Below, piece after piece: positions 10,424 to 20,890 of a stretch of DNA of 64,000 nucleotides. Both the position numbers and the translations under genes were made by a program. The notes under the pieces were generated by a model that did no database searches, had not been told where the DNA came from, and saw only the letters and a program-made list of their open reading frames with translations. The stretch's first letter is position 1. The number at the start of each line of letters is the position of its first letter. The stretch comes from Aspidapion aeneum (Eukaryota; Arthropoda; Insecta; Coleoptera; Brentidae): NCBI GenBank assembly GCA_963576565.1, contig OY755042.1, positions 101,798,185-101,862,184 of the forward strand, read 5' to 3'.

Positions 10424-11095
10424 AACCGATAACAACTTATATATTGTAGCGGTCAGTTCTTTTCTATCCCCTAGAAACACCTCAAATCGCGAAAAGCGAA
10501 TCAAAAGAGCTTCTTGTCTTGTTGTTCGAAGTGGCCGAAAAAGCCTGCCTAAGACAAATTTAATACAATCAAAAATACATCCAAACTTCTTGCTGTATTG
10601 TTTTTATTTTCTTCATTAACTTCATTATTAAGCAAAACACAAATATATCTAATACAATAAATTATTATGTCATATGCTCGCGACTATACCCTTAACATCA
10701 TACAAAAGAATGTTTTAATCGATGTTCGCTTTACCCTAAAAGCATAAGCCAATGTTCTGCAAGCACAAGAAACCGAATAATTTTCTAATGGTCGATAAAG
10801 CATTTTTTGTTCCGTCGTGTTTGAGTACGTGTCCTTAATATACTTCGGAGTTTGCCTTTCTTAATGCCATATTATGTATAAGTAGGTATAACCACCAGCA
10901 ATAACTTTAATCAAGTGGGGCGGGGATCGTTAAATATTTAACTTTGCCAAACAACTTTAATTCGGAAACTCCGAGCGTGCAGCAAGGGCGAGCTAGATAT
11001 AAAAATATTGGTCTTTCAATTTTGTAAAAAAATATATTTTTATTGAAATTAAAATTAGTATGCAATGAATATGTATACTTGGGTGTTGCGTCACA
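10424..11095. other. Unassigned AT-rich DNA, possible LINE 3' flank
   Basis: Nothing gene-like is seen. The first part may be the 3' untranslated region of the LINE ending at 10423. Confidence 0.4.
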
Positions 11096-11505
11096 TTTGA
11101 TAAGACCGAAACAGACTGTAAAGAACTGGAAAAAAGAATAGTAAAATCAAAAAGGTTATTTGATGTATTAACAATATTTTATGGAGCAGAGAGGTAAAAG
11201 GAATATAAAATTTAACATACATGAAACAATGGTGAAAAGCACGCTGTTGTTTGAAACAGAGACTTGTAGCGTCACAGAAAAATATAAAACAAAAATGTAA
11301 AGTGTCGAAATGGATGCAATAAGAAGCTCAATGAGAATATCTAGAACAGATCATATAAGAAATTACATCACAAAAGAAAAAATGAGAATCAAGGAAAGCA
11401 TAACGGATGACATCCCTAAAAGACAACTGATATGGTACGGCCATGTACAACGAATAAACGACGAAAGATTACCAAAGCAATAGGCGTCGGAAAAAGTAGA
11501 AAAAC
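11096..11505 (+). pseudogene. Degraded LINE C-terminal fragment
   Basis: Despite stops and frameshifts, the plus strand encodes the post-catalytic part of a LINE related to the one at 9331-10423. Readable pieces are DKTETDCKELEKRIVKSK, ETMVKSTLLFETET (for the usual LLYGSETW), EMDAIRRSMRISRTDHIRN and PKRQLIWYGHVQRINDERLP, followed by TAG and AxExVEKRSKPT. It ends near a (TAG)n tract at about 11519, as LINE tails often do. It is too broken to act. Confidence 0.8.
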
Positions 11506-11853
11506 GTTCTAAACCGACATAGTAGTAGTAAATTAAAATGAGTAGAGTTTAGCCAAGCCAGGATTCATAACTGTTGATTTGCACGGCAGTTAGATAATGA
11601 TAAATAATTTTTGCATTTGGCAACATACTACGGGGTGAATTAATTCACTGAGTTCAGCTTACTAGATACAGTTTGCGTGGAGAACAATCAACGATCTTCA
11701 AATAAACTTCAGATTTGTTTTGTCAATCTTTTGCTGGTTTATAAGTTTGGCTAGGCCAAGGTTTATTATCGCGGCAGTTAAATACCAAGACATAATTTTT
11801 TGACGACCAAAGTAGCAACATTGCCACGTGGTGAAGTAATTCAAGTTTATTAT
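11506..11853. other. Unassigned AT-rich DNA
   Basis: No gene or repeat is recognised, apart from a short TAGTAGTAG tract at the LINE tail. Confidence 0.4.
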
Positions 11854-11861
11854 ACCTTTTG

Positions 11862-12688
11862 CAGTGGCGGCTCGTGACAGTAAAGTTTGTGAGTTCTGCC
11901 GATAGGGTATAAAAATGCTGTTTTTTACAGTCTCTAAATCACGGGTCTATTATAAAAAGTAAAAAATTGCCAAGTTTGGTTTGGCAAAAATTACAATGTA
12001 TAGGAAAAAATAGCATTTTTATACGATTTTCCCCGGCTTGAACCACACTTTTCTATTAAAATATCGGGCAATGGCCGTCCTTCTTCTTTCAGTTTTAGTT
12101 TTTCTTCATAAGTAAAGAGAGAGAATTTTTTTACATTAATTAAATTATCCACCACATTCATTGTGACACAATTATACAAAAACAAACAACAAACACGACC
12201 ATAACCTCCCGCTCATGCATTTGGCGTCTTCTAAATAAATAAATGCGCCCGCAAAGACGCAACGCTGAGCCTGCCCGCCCGGAATTGTACTGGAAAGTTT
12301 TGCAGCTCTATTTTGCCTAGATTTCGCTATCTAAACCCATGAGCAAGTGCGGTGCGGGGCGAAGGAAGGGGTTCCTAGCCGAGCACAGATCTCGTTAGCC
12401 GCCCAGCTACGTTGTGTTGCAATTTAGCAGCGCAACAAAGCCAATAACTTCATTTGACCGACTGTAAAATGCGGCCTTCGGCGACGGCGCGCGGCGTCAT
12501 ACTCAACACACGTACGCGATTTGAAGGCCTACTATACCAACACCGGACCGAAAATATACTGCTATTCCAATAATTTTAGAAATAAAACAATTATATTAGA
12601 AAAATAGCAGCGGCTGAAAAATAGTCAAATAATGTGAAAATTTTGGGGGTTCTGCAGCTCTGTAGCCCTTATGCACTAGCCGCCCCTG
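11862..12688. mobile_element. Non-autonomous hAT element with perfect 8-bp TSD
   Basis: The left terminus CAGTGGCGGCTCGTG pairs with the right terminus, whose complement is CAGGGGCGGCTAGTG. Both ends are flanked by the identical octamer ACCTTTTG (11854-11861 and 12689-12696). An 8-bp target duplication with CAG-starting inverted repeats is the hAT superfamily signature. The 827-bp body keeps part of a transposase N-terminus on the minus strand (11991-12161) and a GC-rich interior around 12200-12520. It is an internally deleted derivative that would need a transposase supplied in trans. Confidence 0.92.
11991..12161 (-). pseudogene. hAT transposase N-terminal remnant (TTF/ZMYM type)
   Basis: Inside the hAT element the minus strand encodes MNVVDNLINVKKFSLFTYEE then KLKLKEEGRPLPDILIEK, GSSRGKSYKNAIFSYTL and a stop. 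The 'EEKL.i...GRP.Pdl.i' segment is the conserved lead-in to the TTF-type zinc finger in hAT transposases. It resembles the remnant at 61255-61471 (MEINTVDYIINC...LRLKIKCLGPHRSDLKI) and the short frame in the hAT copy at 46151-46853 (KFSSLTLEEKI). The zinc-binding cysteines that should follow are deleted, so no function remains. An ATG eight codons upstream is open too, but the shared MNxVD start suggests the one given here. Confidence 0.6.
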
Positions 12689-12840
12689 ACCTTTTGTATT
12701 GTAAGTTGAAGTGGAGAATAATCATCGAACCTCAAATACGATCCCAAAGTACAAATATAGGTCTCCTAGTAAGTGGAAGGGGGAGAATTTGATGTGTGCA
12801 CTAGTTATCTCTTGCGGTTATACTAATAGATAGATGTATC

Positions 12841-13146
12841 CAGTGGCTGATCCAGCGGGGGGCAGAGTGCCCCGGGCACCGCCCCTTCTCTAACATAAAA
12901 CTTTTGAGTTAAAGGGAAGAAAATGCTAATGAATCAACCGCGACTTTGAACAAAATTTACCCCGAACATCACTTTTTTTTAAAATAAAAACAGTATTTGA
13001 AAAATTTTGAGCTGCGGCTCATTTTGTCACCTGTGCACTTAAATTTCAGACCTAAGAATTATTAAAAACGCACACAAACCAAGAAATATTTTGGTTTTTA
13101 CTTCCTCCTTGGCCCCTCCCCCCTGGAAATCCTAGATCCGCCACTG
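12841..13146. mobile_element. hAT MITE, 306 bp, 8-bp TSD
   Basis: The left end CAGTGGCTGATCCAG pairs with the right end, whose complement is CAGTGGCGGATCTAG. The flanks are GATGTATC (12833-12840) and GATGCATC (13147-13154), matching in 7 of 8 positions. G-runs just inside the left terminus face C-runs inside the right one. It has no coding capacity. Confidence 0.88.
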
Positions 13147-13154
13147 GATGCATC

Positions 13155-13833
13155 CAGCACAATTTTGATGATTAAGTATTTCTCACCTGGTTTTGTTGAA
13201 TGTCGTTGTAAGGTTATCTTTTCCAAAATCAGGTCAGGTATTTCAAAGCAGCATTTTCTGCAAAAAAAAGACAAATTAATTTCTGTGTTAAACAAAGTCC
13301 ACCGACTTTTTTTTAATGGTAAATTTATAAAGGGACAATTAAAGGAATATTACGTATATGAATTAAATTCGGTGCAAGAGCCAAAAATCGTTAATGGTAT
13401 TTTAAAGCACAATTAGTCTTAATTCATATTAAAAAAAGTACGAGTAGTAAGATAAGTCCTTTATAAAAGTGTTGTTAGGCCTACTTAACAAAGTAGTACT
13501 TCAAAAACATCTAAGCCGGAAAAGCATTAAATTATGCCACTGTGAATTATTATGCTCAGGCCTCCACAAGGCCGTACCCAGAGAGGGATCAAAAGGGGTA
13601 AATTCCCCTCCCAAATAGTCCATAAAGTGTGTTAAAAGAGATTTCTCAGCAACACAAAAAGGACAAAAAAATTGAACAAGCATGGCGGTGCGCCCCCCTT
13701 CAGAAAATACAAAAAATTAAAATCCTAATTAAAATATTATTTATCAAATATTTTGTTTATTCTATAATTTTTCATTTCGCCTCCACGCATGCCTTGAATA
13801 AAGTTCATCTGGGACTCCCGATACGCTTAAGTA
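13155..13833. other. Unassigned DNA with dispersed repeat copy
   Basis: The opposing open frames at 13165-13416 and 13098-13295 are AT-rich and unrecognised. 13585-13660 resembles 1437-1510. No supported gene. Confidence 0.4.
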
Positions 13834-13842
13834 CGCGAAATG

Positions 13843-14518
13843 ACAAGACGCTAGCCCTACCAAGTCCACTTTCGATCCCTGACTTCGCATGCAGATCTAC
13901 CAATAATATTTACCTCGTGTATTAGAATAGATGAACAGGGTGATTTTCACTTGAATGATTCTAACCACATGAAAATAGAAAGTTTCAAAAACCTAACCTA
14001 ACGAAACTTTATCAAATCTAACCGAACCGAACCAAAGCAAACTAAACCAATAATTAAAAAAAAAACTTTTCTGACTTCCTACCCGGGATCCTAGAGGATG
14101 TGAATCCGAACCGGACCGTACCGAACCGAACTTATCCAAACCTAACCATACCCAACTAAACCTAATTAGTAGTGTTGTAGTTTAGTTTGGTTAGGTTAGG
14201 TTTGGTTAGGTTCGGTTCGGTTCGGTTCGGTTTGGTTCGGTTCGGATTCACATCCTCTAGGATCCCGGATAGAAAGTCAGGGAAGTTTTTTTTTTTAAAA
14301 AAATTATTGGTTCAGTTTGCTTTGGTTCGGTTCGGTTAGATTTGATCAGGTTACGTTAGGTTAGGTTTTTGAAACTTTCTATTTTCATATGGTTGGAATC
14401 ATTCAAGTGAAAATCACCCTGTATTCATCTATTCTAATACATGAGGTAAATAATATTGGTAGATCTGCGCATGCGAAGTCAGGGATCGAAAGTGGACATG
14501 GTAGGGCTAGCGTCTTGT
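13843..14518. mobile_element. Foldback transposon, 676 bp, perfect 9-bp TSD
   Basis: Almost the whole element is an inverted repeat. The left arm (13843 to about 14165) begins ACAAGACGCTAGCCC and the right arm (about 14175-14518) ends with its complement, leaving only a short centre. Both ends are flanked by CGCGAAATG (13834-13842 and 14519-14527). The arms carry GGTTAGGTT and GGTTCGG runs, and a segment TGACTTCCTACCCGGGAT (about 14072-14090) that is also found in the core of the element at 15541-16258. A 9-bp duplication plus long terminal inverted repeats fits Mutator-like/Foldback transposons; that superfamily assignment is inference. Single-stranded, it would form a hairpin of about 330 bp. 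Confidence 0.9.
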
Positions 14519-14527
14519 CGCGAAATG

Positions 14528-15226
14528 ATGCTTCCTAGCCACTTAGGTTTCTGGGACCGCAAGCCATATTGCTGCCCGCGTTACGATAAATAAGGGGTTG
14601 GGAGGTAGGGGAGGCAGATCGCTGTTTTAATGCAACGAAGGGCGCACTTATTTTTCAGCAAGTCTGATTAATATAACGATAACATGGTAAGACGGTTTTA
14701 AACGCTCCGAAAGTAAAAAGGAAAATTAAAATCATTTCTGTTTGTGTGTAAGTGTAAATTTCTTTAGGCGCGTTTTGCAGTTTTTGTAGCTAGTGAGTTG
14801 AACTGAGCCGTCAGGCTCGGCTATGTAACGCTCATTCGGGTGAAGTCGGCTCGAGTCGACTAACTGTGAGAGGAACATTCTGCGAGCGATATAATGATGC
14901 AGATGAAGGCCAGTATTATTAATTTCGCCTTGTTAAAATTTACACTTCTGCCATGTGGTCTTAAGCACACACAATTTTTTTTTACAGTATCTATCTATCT
15001 TTCTATGTTTATAAAAAGGAAAACGTCTAGAACCCCCTCTCTTAAACCATTTACGCCCCCCAGCTTTACCGCTGATGAGCCGCCACTGCTATCCATCTTC
15101 ATATAGGACAACAAAAATCTCGCCCAAGATCTTAAAGGAAAATGGTATAATAATCCAATTTCAAAAACAGAAGTATAAATAAAAAAAAATAAAATATAAA
15201 AATTTATATTCTTTTTCTTTCTTCTT
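14528..15226. other. Unassigned DNA with a solo hAT terminus
   Basis: No gene is seen; the open frame at 14894-15106 is not convincing. At 15065-15089 CGCTGATGAGCCGCCACTG is a right-hand hAT terminus (complement CAGTGGCGGCTCATCAG) whose left partner I could not find. Confidence 0.45.
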
Positions 15227-15236
15227 AACCTAACCT

Positions 15237-16355
15237 AGAGACCCTGTATGTATGACGTATTTTTACTAAAGAGAGACGCGACAAGCCCATCAAAGTACAC
15301 TGAAATTAACATTTTTTGGTTATGTTATTTTATTGCCAAATTCATTGACGTTTCACTAAAATAATTTAAATGGTCAGCGGTAAGTGACATCAATCATCAT
15401 GCAACATATAAACAAGGTCACCCCTGTATAGGTTTTGTTATAAAAATGTTTATTTCTATTTTCCAACGCTTATGAATTAACAAGGACAGAAGGTCTCTCT
15501 CTAAACATCGCTAGAGTATTTATAGAGGACCGATATTTTCGGCTCCGGTTCAAAAGAGCGATATTTAAAACGGCGACATTCAAAACAGCGGTCTCATTTA
15601 AGCGACATTTAAAAGAGCGACATATTAAAACAGCGACATTTAAAACAGTGACATGTTAAAACAGCGATATTTAAAATAGCGACATTTAAAACAGCGACAT
15701 ATCAAAACAGCGATATCTAAAAGAGCGAAATCAAATAAAAACAGCGACAATAAAAAAGCGTCTTAAGAAATAGCAACAGTTCGACTAAGAGGTACTCTCT
15801 TTCCTAACATATTTTTTCAAAAAAAAAACTCTCCTGACTTCTTTCCCGGGTGTAAACCGAACCGAACCGAACCGAACCGAACCGAATCGAATCAAACCAA
15901 ACCGAACCCAACCAAACCGAACATATACCCTTCGTGGTATAGAGTCGGTTTGTTCTTTTGCGAAGAACTTTCCATTTTAACGTTGATTAAAAGTGACTGG
16001 CAGTGGCTTAATTTGACGAAAGTGTTGCCTAATATTGATTTTTGAATTGTCGTTCTTTTAAATGTCGCTGTTTTAAATTGTTGCTGTTTTGAATGTCGCT
16101 GTTTTGATATGTCGCTGTTTTTATTAGATGTCGCTCTTTTAAATATCGCTGTTTTAATATGTCGCCCTTTTGAATGTCGCCGTTTTGATATGTCGCTCTT
16201 TTGAATGTCGCTGTTTTAAATATCGCCGTTTTAAATATCGCTCTTTTAAACTGGTGCCATATTTTCATCCTTTGATTGTGACTTAAATAAATTTGACTTT
16301 GAAGAGTTTGTCGCGCTTCTTTATCTTTAAAATATATCATACATACAGGGTCTCT
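15237..16355. mobile_element. TIR element (about 400 bp) split by a nested foldback
   Basis: The left end AGAGACCCTGTATGTATG is exactly complementary to the right end CATACATACAGGGTCTCT. The inverted repeats extend imperfectly for about 50 bp (AAAGAGAGACGCGACAA against AAAGAAGCGCGACAA). Both sides are flanked by AACCTAACCT (15227-15236 and 16356-16365), a 10-bp direct repeat, though the repetitive target makes its exact length ambiguous. Removing the nested element (15541-16258) leaves about 400 bp, a normal MITE size. No coding capacity. Confidence 0.85.
15541..16258. mobile_element. Foldback element with GCGACATTTAAAACA word arrays, nested
   Basis: The left end (15541-15775) is a degenerate tandem array of the roughly 16-bp word AAAACAGCGACATTTA; the right end (about 16045-16258) carries the same word inverted (TGTCGCTGTTTTAAA). 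The outermost bases pair as GGCTCCGGTTCAAAAGAG against GGCACCAGTTTAAAAGAG. The octamer ATATTTTC flanks both sides (15533-15540 and 16259-16266). The core has CTGACTTCTTTCCCGGGTGT then an ACCGAACCGAACC run, a segment shared with 13843-14518. It sits inside the MITE at 15237-16355, so it inserted later. The open frame at 16029-16340 on the minus strand (AIFKTATFKRA repeats) is a by-product of the words. Confidence 0.88.
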
Positions 16356-16365
16356 AACCTAACCT

Positions 16366-17699
16366 TGTCAAATAATTCAAAAAAACCTAATATTTTGGAA
16401 GTCTCCAAAAACAGCTACCTACAGTTATGAAGTTATTTCTGACCCTCTCGCGTACTTGATAAAAAACAAAGAAGGAAAAAACCAAATAAGTAAACCGCAA
16501 ATGAGCTATACGTATAAAAATCGGCACAAGCAAGGGAAGCATCACCCCCCCCCCAACCTAAGTTTTTTTTTAGATATTTTTCAAATACCTACTTCAATAA
16601 TTCCCAAAGGCCTCCGACCCCCTAAGATATATACCTGGAGCGTATAGGTAATATTAAATAGGAGATATGAAAATTGGGTAACGAAAATGAAATAAGCCTT
16701 AAAAGGTAACAATCGTGTTTTTACCACTCATTCTAAAACCCAAAACAAGCCCAAAGTTTAGTATATTGTCACGTTTGGATTTAGGTATTGTAAAGTGTTT
16801 TTGTTTTTATAATTTATGCGTCTGCGCCACAGTAGGCAAAAAAAGTAAACTAGAATACACAGTATGTCCCAGTGTCGTTATTCTTGAACAAACACAAACA
16901 AAAAATCAAGGAAAAAGAAATTGAGGTTACTTCCCTTTAACCACCTAATTCTATTTGGTTAGTTATCTGTCAATTTTTTTTTGCTTTTTTATGGGTCGAA
17001 ATTGTCACGTGCTGAAGCCTATCACTTTTCACGTATTCTGCAAATCAAGAATACTCCATGTATGCAAGACGGTTAGAAACTCGCCCTCACTACTCGATTT
17101 CAGGAATACTGACACAGAAGTCTCAAATCATCTTGCACTAACAAGCAATTGTTTATTTATCTTTATTTATATTTAAAATTATAATAAGGGGATTTATTAT
17201 TATAATTGTTTACTGCGATTTTTAGAGAAAAAATTATTTTTATTTGGAAAAGGCTAAGACAACTTAAGTACTTTTATTTAATAGAATATCTAGTATTTTT
17301 TAACATTGTCTGCAATGTCAATATATTTAGGCAAAATCGGTGATTCCATATTTTTGGGACAACCTGTATATATAATATCGCAGACAAAATCTACTTCAAA
17401 ACAACTTGGGGCAAATATAAAATATATAAATCACTTTTTAAATGGGAAAAAAAGAGTCACAGGGTTATTCTAATAAATATGTATGAAATTTTTTGTGGAT
17501 CTGCTTTTCTACTTTTTTCCGACTTTTAAACAAAATTGTATCAAAAAAATATGGGTCTGTATCCTTCTACTTTATATTTAGGGTCCAAAATATTATCCTC
17601 GTTGAAAAATAAGTCCAGTTATTTAAAAATCTAGTTTTGATAAGAATTGTTATCTTATATATCGTCCTTAATTTCACAAAAAACGTATATCATGAAATT
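16366..17699. other. Unassigned AT-rich DNA, possible degraded mariner MITE
   Basis: ACAGTATGTCCCAGTGTCG near 16858 and the complement of ACAGGTTGTCCCAAAAATAT near 17375 could be the two ends of a decayed TA-type MITE of about 510 bp, but the match is weak. No supported genes. Confidence 0.3.
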
Positions 17700-17701
17700 T
17701 A

Positions 17702-18330
17702 CCAATCCTCCTACAAGCGGACACTACGGGTTCGTCGATTTTGTCCACTTATTGGAGGTGTCCGCTTATGAGAGAGAACTGCGAAATTTTAATATATATT
17801 TATTAACAAATTCCGCTGCTTGAGTTTTTCGAATATTAAATTTTTAAGCGATCATTCGTGCTGACAGATGTTTCTTCTCCGAAACGTTAACAACTTTAAT
17901 TTTTTCACGTAAACTAAGAAGTTTTTTACTAGGCACCATTTCAAACAGATCTATTACTACCCAACTGAACAATAAAAATAAAACACAGCAGTCCCGCCGA
18001 ATAAAATATGTTGTAAATACGACATTAGTCTCCGCAATAAAATGGAAAGAAGTAATTCCCTGGCTGGAGAGTGCTTGATTGCCAATATACTACATAATAT
18101 TTATGCTTATATCGTGCAGCGCTTCGTCCCGTTGTCAGAGGTTCGCGTCCAGTTAAGAGGTTTTAGAATTTTGTAACCAAAAAAATTGTCCGCCTCCGGT
18201 TATTAGAGTGTCCGATTATAGGAGTGAATTTTACATGTTAAGAAATTGGGAAAAGCTTGGTTTCAACAAATTTGTCCGCCTAAAGGGAGTGTCCGCTTAA
18301 TAGAGATGTCCGCAAGGAGAGGTTTCACTG
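17702..18330 (-). mobile_element. pogo/Tigger-like element, internally deleted
   Basis: The right end (complement CAGTGAAACCTCTCCTTGCG) abuts a TA. The left end CCAATCCTCCTACAAGCGGACACT is a decayed version, also next to TA (17700-17701). Copies of GTGTCCGCTTA(T/A) recur inside both ends (about 17757 and 18291), as in pogo/Tigger elements, which duplicate TA. On the minus strand it encodes an N-terminal transposase remnant (17766-17939). Most of the catalytic DDE region is missing. Confidence 0.7.
17766..17939 (-). pseudogene. pogo-type transposase N-terminal (psq/CENP-B-like HTH) remnant
   Basis: The minus strand reads MVPSKKLLSLREKIKVVNVS then EKKHLSARMIA, a TAA stop, then KFNIRKTQAAEFVNKYILKF before a final TAA at 17766-17768. 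The pattern 'K...LslreKi.vi......~.s.r.iA.kFnirKtq' is the helix-turn-helix DNA-binding domain that starts pogo/Tigger transposases. The in-frame TAA, one codon before KFNIRKTQ, falls where a residue of the helix-turn-helix should be, and the rest of the protein is deleted, so it is non-functional. Confidence 0.75.
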
Positions 18331-18332
18331 TA

Positions 18333-20770
18333 TGTAGTTCTCAGATCGATCAGTGTTTTGAGAAATATAACCTCGGGCGTATATTGGTAAGTTGGTTTCA
18401 GCAAATTATCAAAGTGGCGCATATCATAAACGTTATTTTTTCATATACGCCCCATTGTAAAATTAGAGACGATATTTTTGAGAATTTGAGGCCTTCTACA
18501 AGATGCAGAGAAACACATTTTTATTCGTAAAATATATATCTTTTTAATACAACGTCATTAATCCAAAATAGTAAAATTCGAAAAACTAAAAACACATTAC
18601 GATATTTTTTGTATAAACCCCTTTGTTATAATAAAATCGTATATCACACATGTTACCCTTTTTATCCAGATTTGGCATGCACAAGAAACTGAGATATGAT
18701 GACATAATATTAAGTTTTTGTAGAGGACGGTCCAGCAACTATTTCATTTATATTTGGACACAGATTCGCTGATATATTTATATTTTAGCTAAACAATTTT
18801 AGCAAGACTTTATGCTTTTAGTTTTGCAATTAAAAAGAAAAATAAGGCTAGAGTTTTAGTTTCTCAGTTTGAAACGTCGATGTCTGTCGTCTCGTCAATT
18901 ATAAAATCTCTCGCTTGTTTTTTTTTTCAGTGAACTTGAAAGTTTCTGCACGATTTTCATACTTGACACCCAGCATTAAAATAAGATTATGCAAATATAC
19001 AATTTGAGGGCTGTTTGGGGGAGTTTTTTCTAGCGAAAGTCGATACGGCCCGAAATTCCATTCGAGAATTTGCATGCAAAGTTTAAGCACATTTTTTTGA
19101 AAAAAATTGAGAATAATGGCAGAAAATTTCTTTTGTGAGTTTGTTTGAACTCCGTCCATTTAAGAATACTTTCCTAAGTGTTTCCGAGAGAAACAAAATA
19201 TCATTAAATCAAAATTTTCGGGTTAACATTGGAGCCAACTTTCATAGCATCGTTTAGCGCCATATTCGAAGTAGTAGTAGTAGTAGTCGTAGTAGTACGA
19301 AGGGAGAGATTTTTAGATCCTTTTTACCTACCCTTAGAGCACCTATGCTTGAGTTTGATCATCTCCCTCGTCGAACCGTCTGTGGTGCTACCCTAGCGTT
19401 TTGTGAAAAACTGAGTGAATATTCCTAATTTTCCTGGTTACAGTTACAATAATCTTAACCTCGTTTTGAGCGTAAGCGTTTTAGTGTACTTAGCTTTGAT
19501 TACAACCGTTTTATTGATTTAAATTAAACACTTTCTTTAAAGCAAGTAGTCATATATTGAAAAAATAAAATATCGGTACATATTCCAAAGTATTGCATGT
19601 CGTCATATTTATAAAGGTAAAGTCGTAACATTAAAATAATCATTTTTATTAACAACTTTTTATCCAGAGTCTATCATAGCAAACGTTTGTATTGTCAAGA
19701 AAAAGAAATCAAAGTCAATTTTCATAGTTCAAGAATTTTGGCAACAACCGATAGATATCAGAACACGTTATTGTTCAACATTGTTCAAAATAAAAGTCTC
19801 ACCATAATTACAGCCAGGAGCCACCACTTTACAATATTAACATTATAATTTTTGCTTGCACTAAAACTTTTTCATACCTTTTTGCAATTTTTTGTTCTTA
19901 ATTCACTAGTACGTTCACTTAACCATAGTTTTATTTACTTTTATTAATATTTTTCTGTTAACTATCTTAAGCTCTGACTGACTTGAGTTTAAGTGAAGTC
20001 AAATAAAGGTAAGAATCCATTTTAGAATATCGAATCAAAGAATCAACGACTTAATGAAGGATCATTTTTAATGTATAAATTTAAGAATGAATGACTGAAT
20101 CAGTCTAATATTCAATTACAAAATCATATCTCTACCAAGGATCGCTAGTATTTAAGCTAACCCCGCCACCGGAAAAGACGCGATCTGATTCTCAAGTCCG
20201 CTTTTTTTTGTCGAAACACTAAGCGGTTTTTGTATATTTTTCGCGTTCATTTTTGGGAAAAGAAATATCGTCTTTGGCGGTCGATTTTTTAAAAAGAAAT
20301 CCTTGACAATATCTTTTTGTTATGCTCCCTTTTCATGGTAACCAACCTTGATTTTGTCGGCCTGATTCTAAGACATACGCGTGTGTATCCTATTGATGCA
20401 CTTTAGTTTTGGGTAAAAATGAAACAGAGGTTTTGCGGATGTTACGTAAGAACCGAGGTATCAAGAAGGCAAAGTGATTATGATTTTCATTTAGTTTCAG
20501 TTTAGAGATGCTAAAGTCACATCACATCTATGTGATAGGTCTGTGCTACCCAGTGGTCAGTTAATTGAGATGTGCGTATAGTGTCGTGATGGGTTGAATT
20601 CAATACCGTGAGTTACTTTAACTTTATATTGCTCAATTGTTATTGTGTACAAGTTTTCAAAAATAATCAGATTTTCTTTACGGGTCAACCTCCAACTGGA
20701 TACAATTAATATTTAAGTTGCCTATTTAGCTTTTGAAATTTAAACTGTTAGCTGACTTCTACACCCCCTT
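18333..20770. other. Long stretch without recognised genes; (TAG)n tract
   Basis: About 2.4 kb of AT-rich DNA. A (TAG)n/(GTA)n tract lies at 19269-19300. The open frames at 18246-18530 and 18899-19159 lack any recognisable pattern and are not accepted. Confidence 0.4.
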
Positions 20771-20890
20771 CTAATAAAGGTGAGAATGTCCGACTACTTT
20801 AAGAGATCTCAGGTGTTCCGATTTAAACTCCTCTATGTCGAATGCTCTTCTTGTTACTTTCTTATATGCTTCACATTTTGCTAGGAAGTT
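20771..20890 (-). pseudogene. LINE ORF2 C-terminal tail
   Basis: The minus strand reads FLAKCEAYKKVTRRAFDIEE then FKSEHLRSLKVVGHSHLY and TAG at 20771-20773. This is the 'HFL..C..Y..vR...f' tail that follows the CPxCG zinc knuckle in R1/LOA/I-type LINEs. The knuckle itself survives in a neighbouring tandem copy near 21385-21400 (RRCPKCGE then a frameshifted ENKEEIAFHFLA). Fragment only. Confidence 0.65.

Noticed and set aside
16029..16340. 103-residue frame with AIFKTATFKR repeats
   Set aside because: Direct translation of the foldback word array; not a repeat protein gene.
16858..17380. Possible mariner MITE with ACAGTATGTCCC and ACAGGTTGTCCC ends
   Set aside because: The ends agree only over about 12 bases and no TA pair is convincing; noted only within the gap entry.
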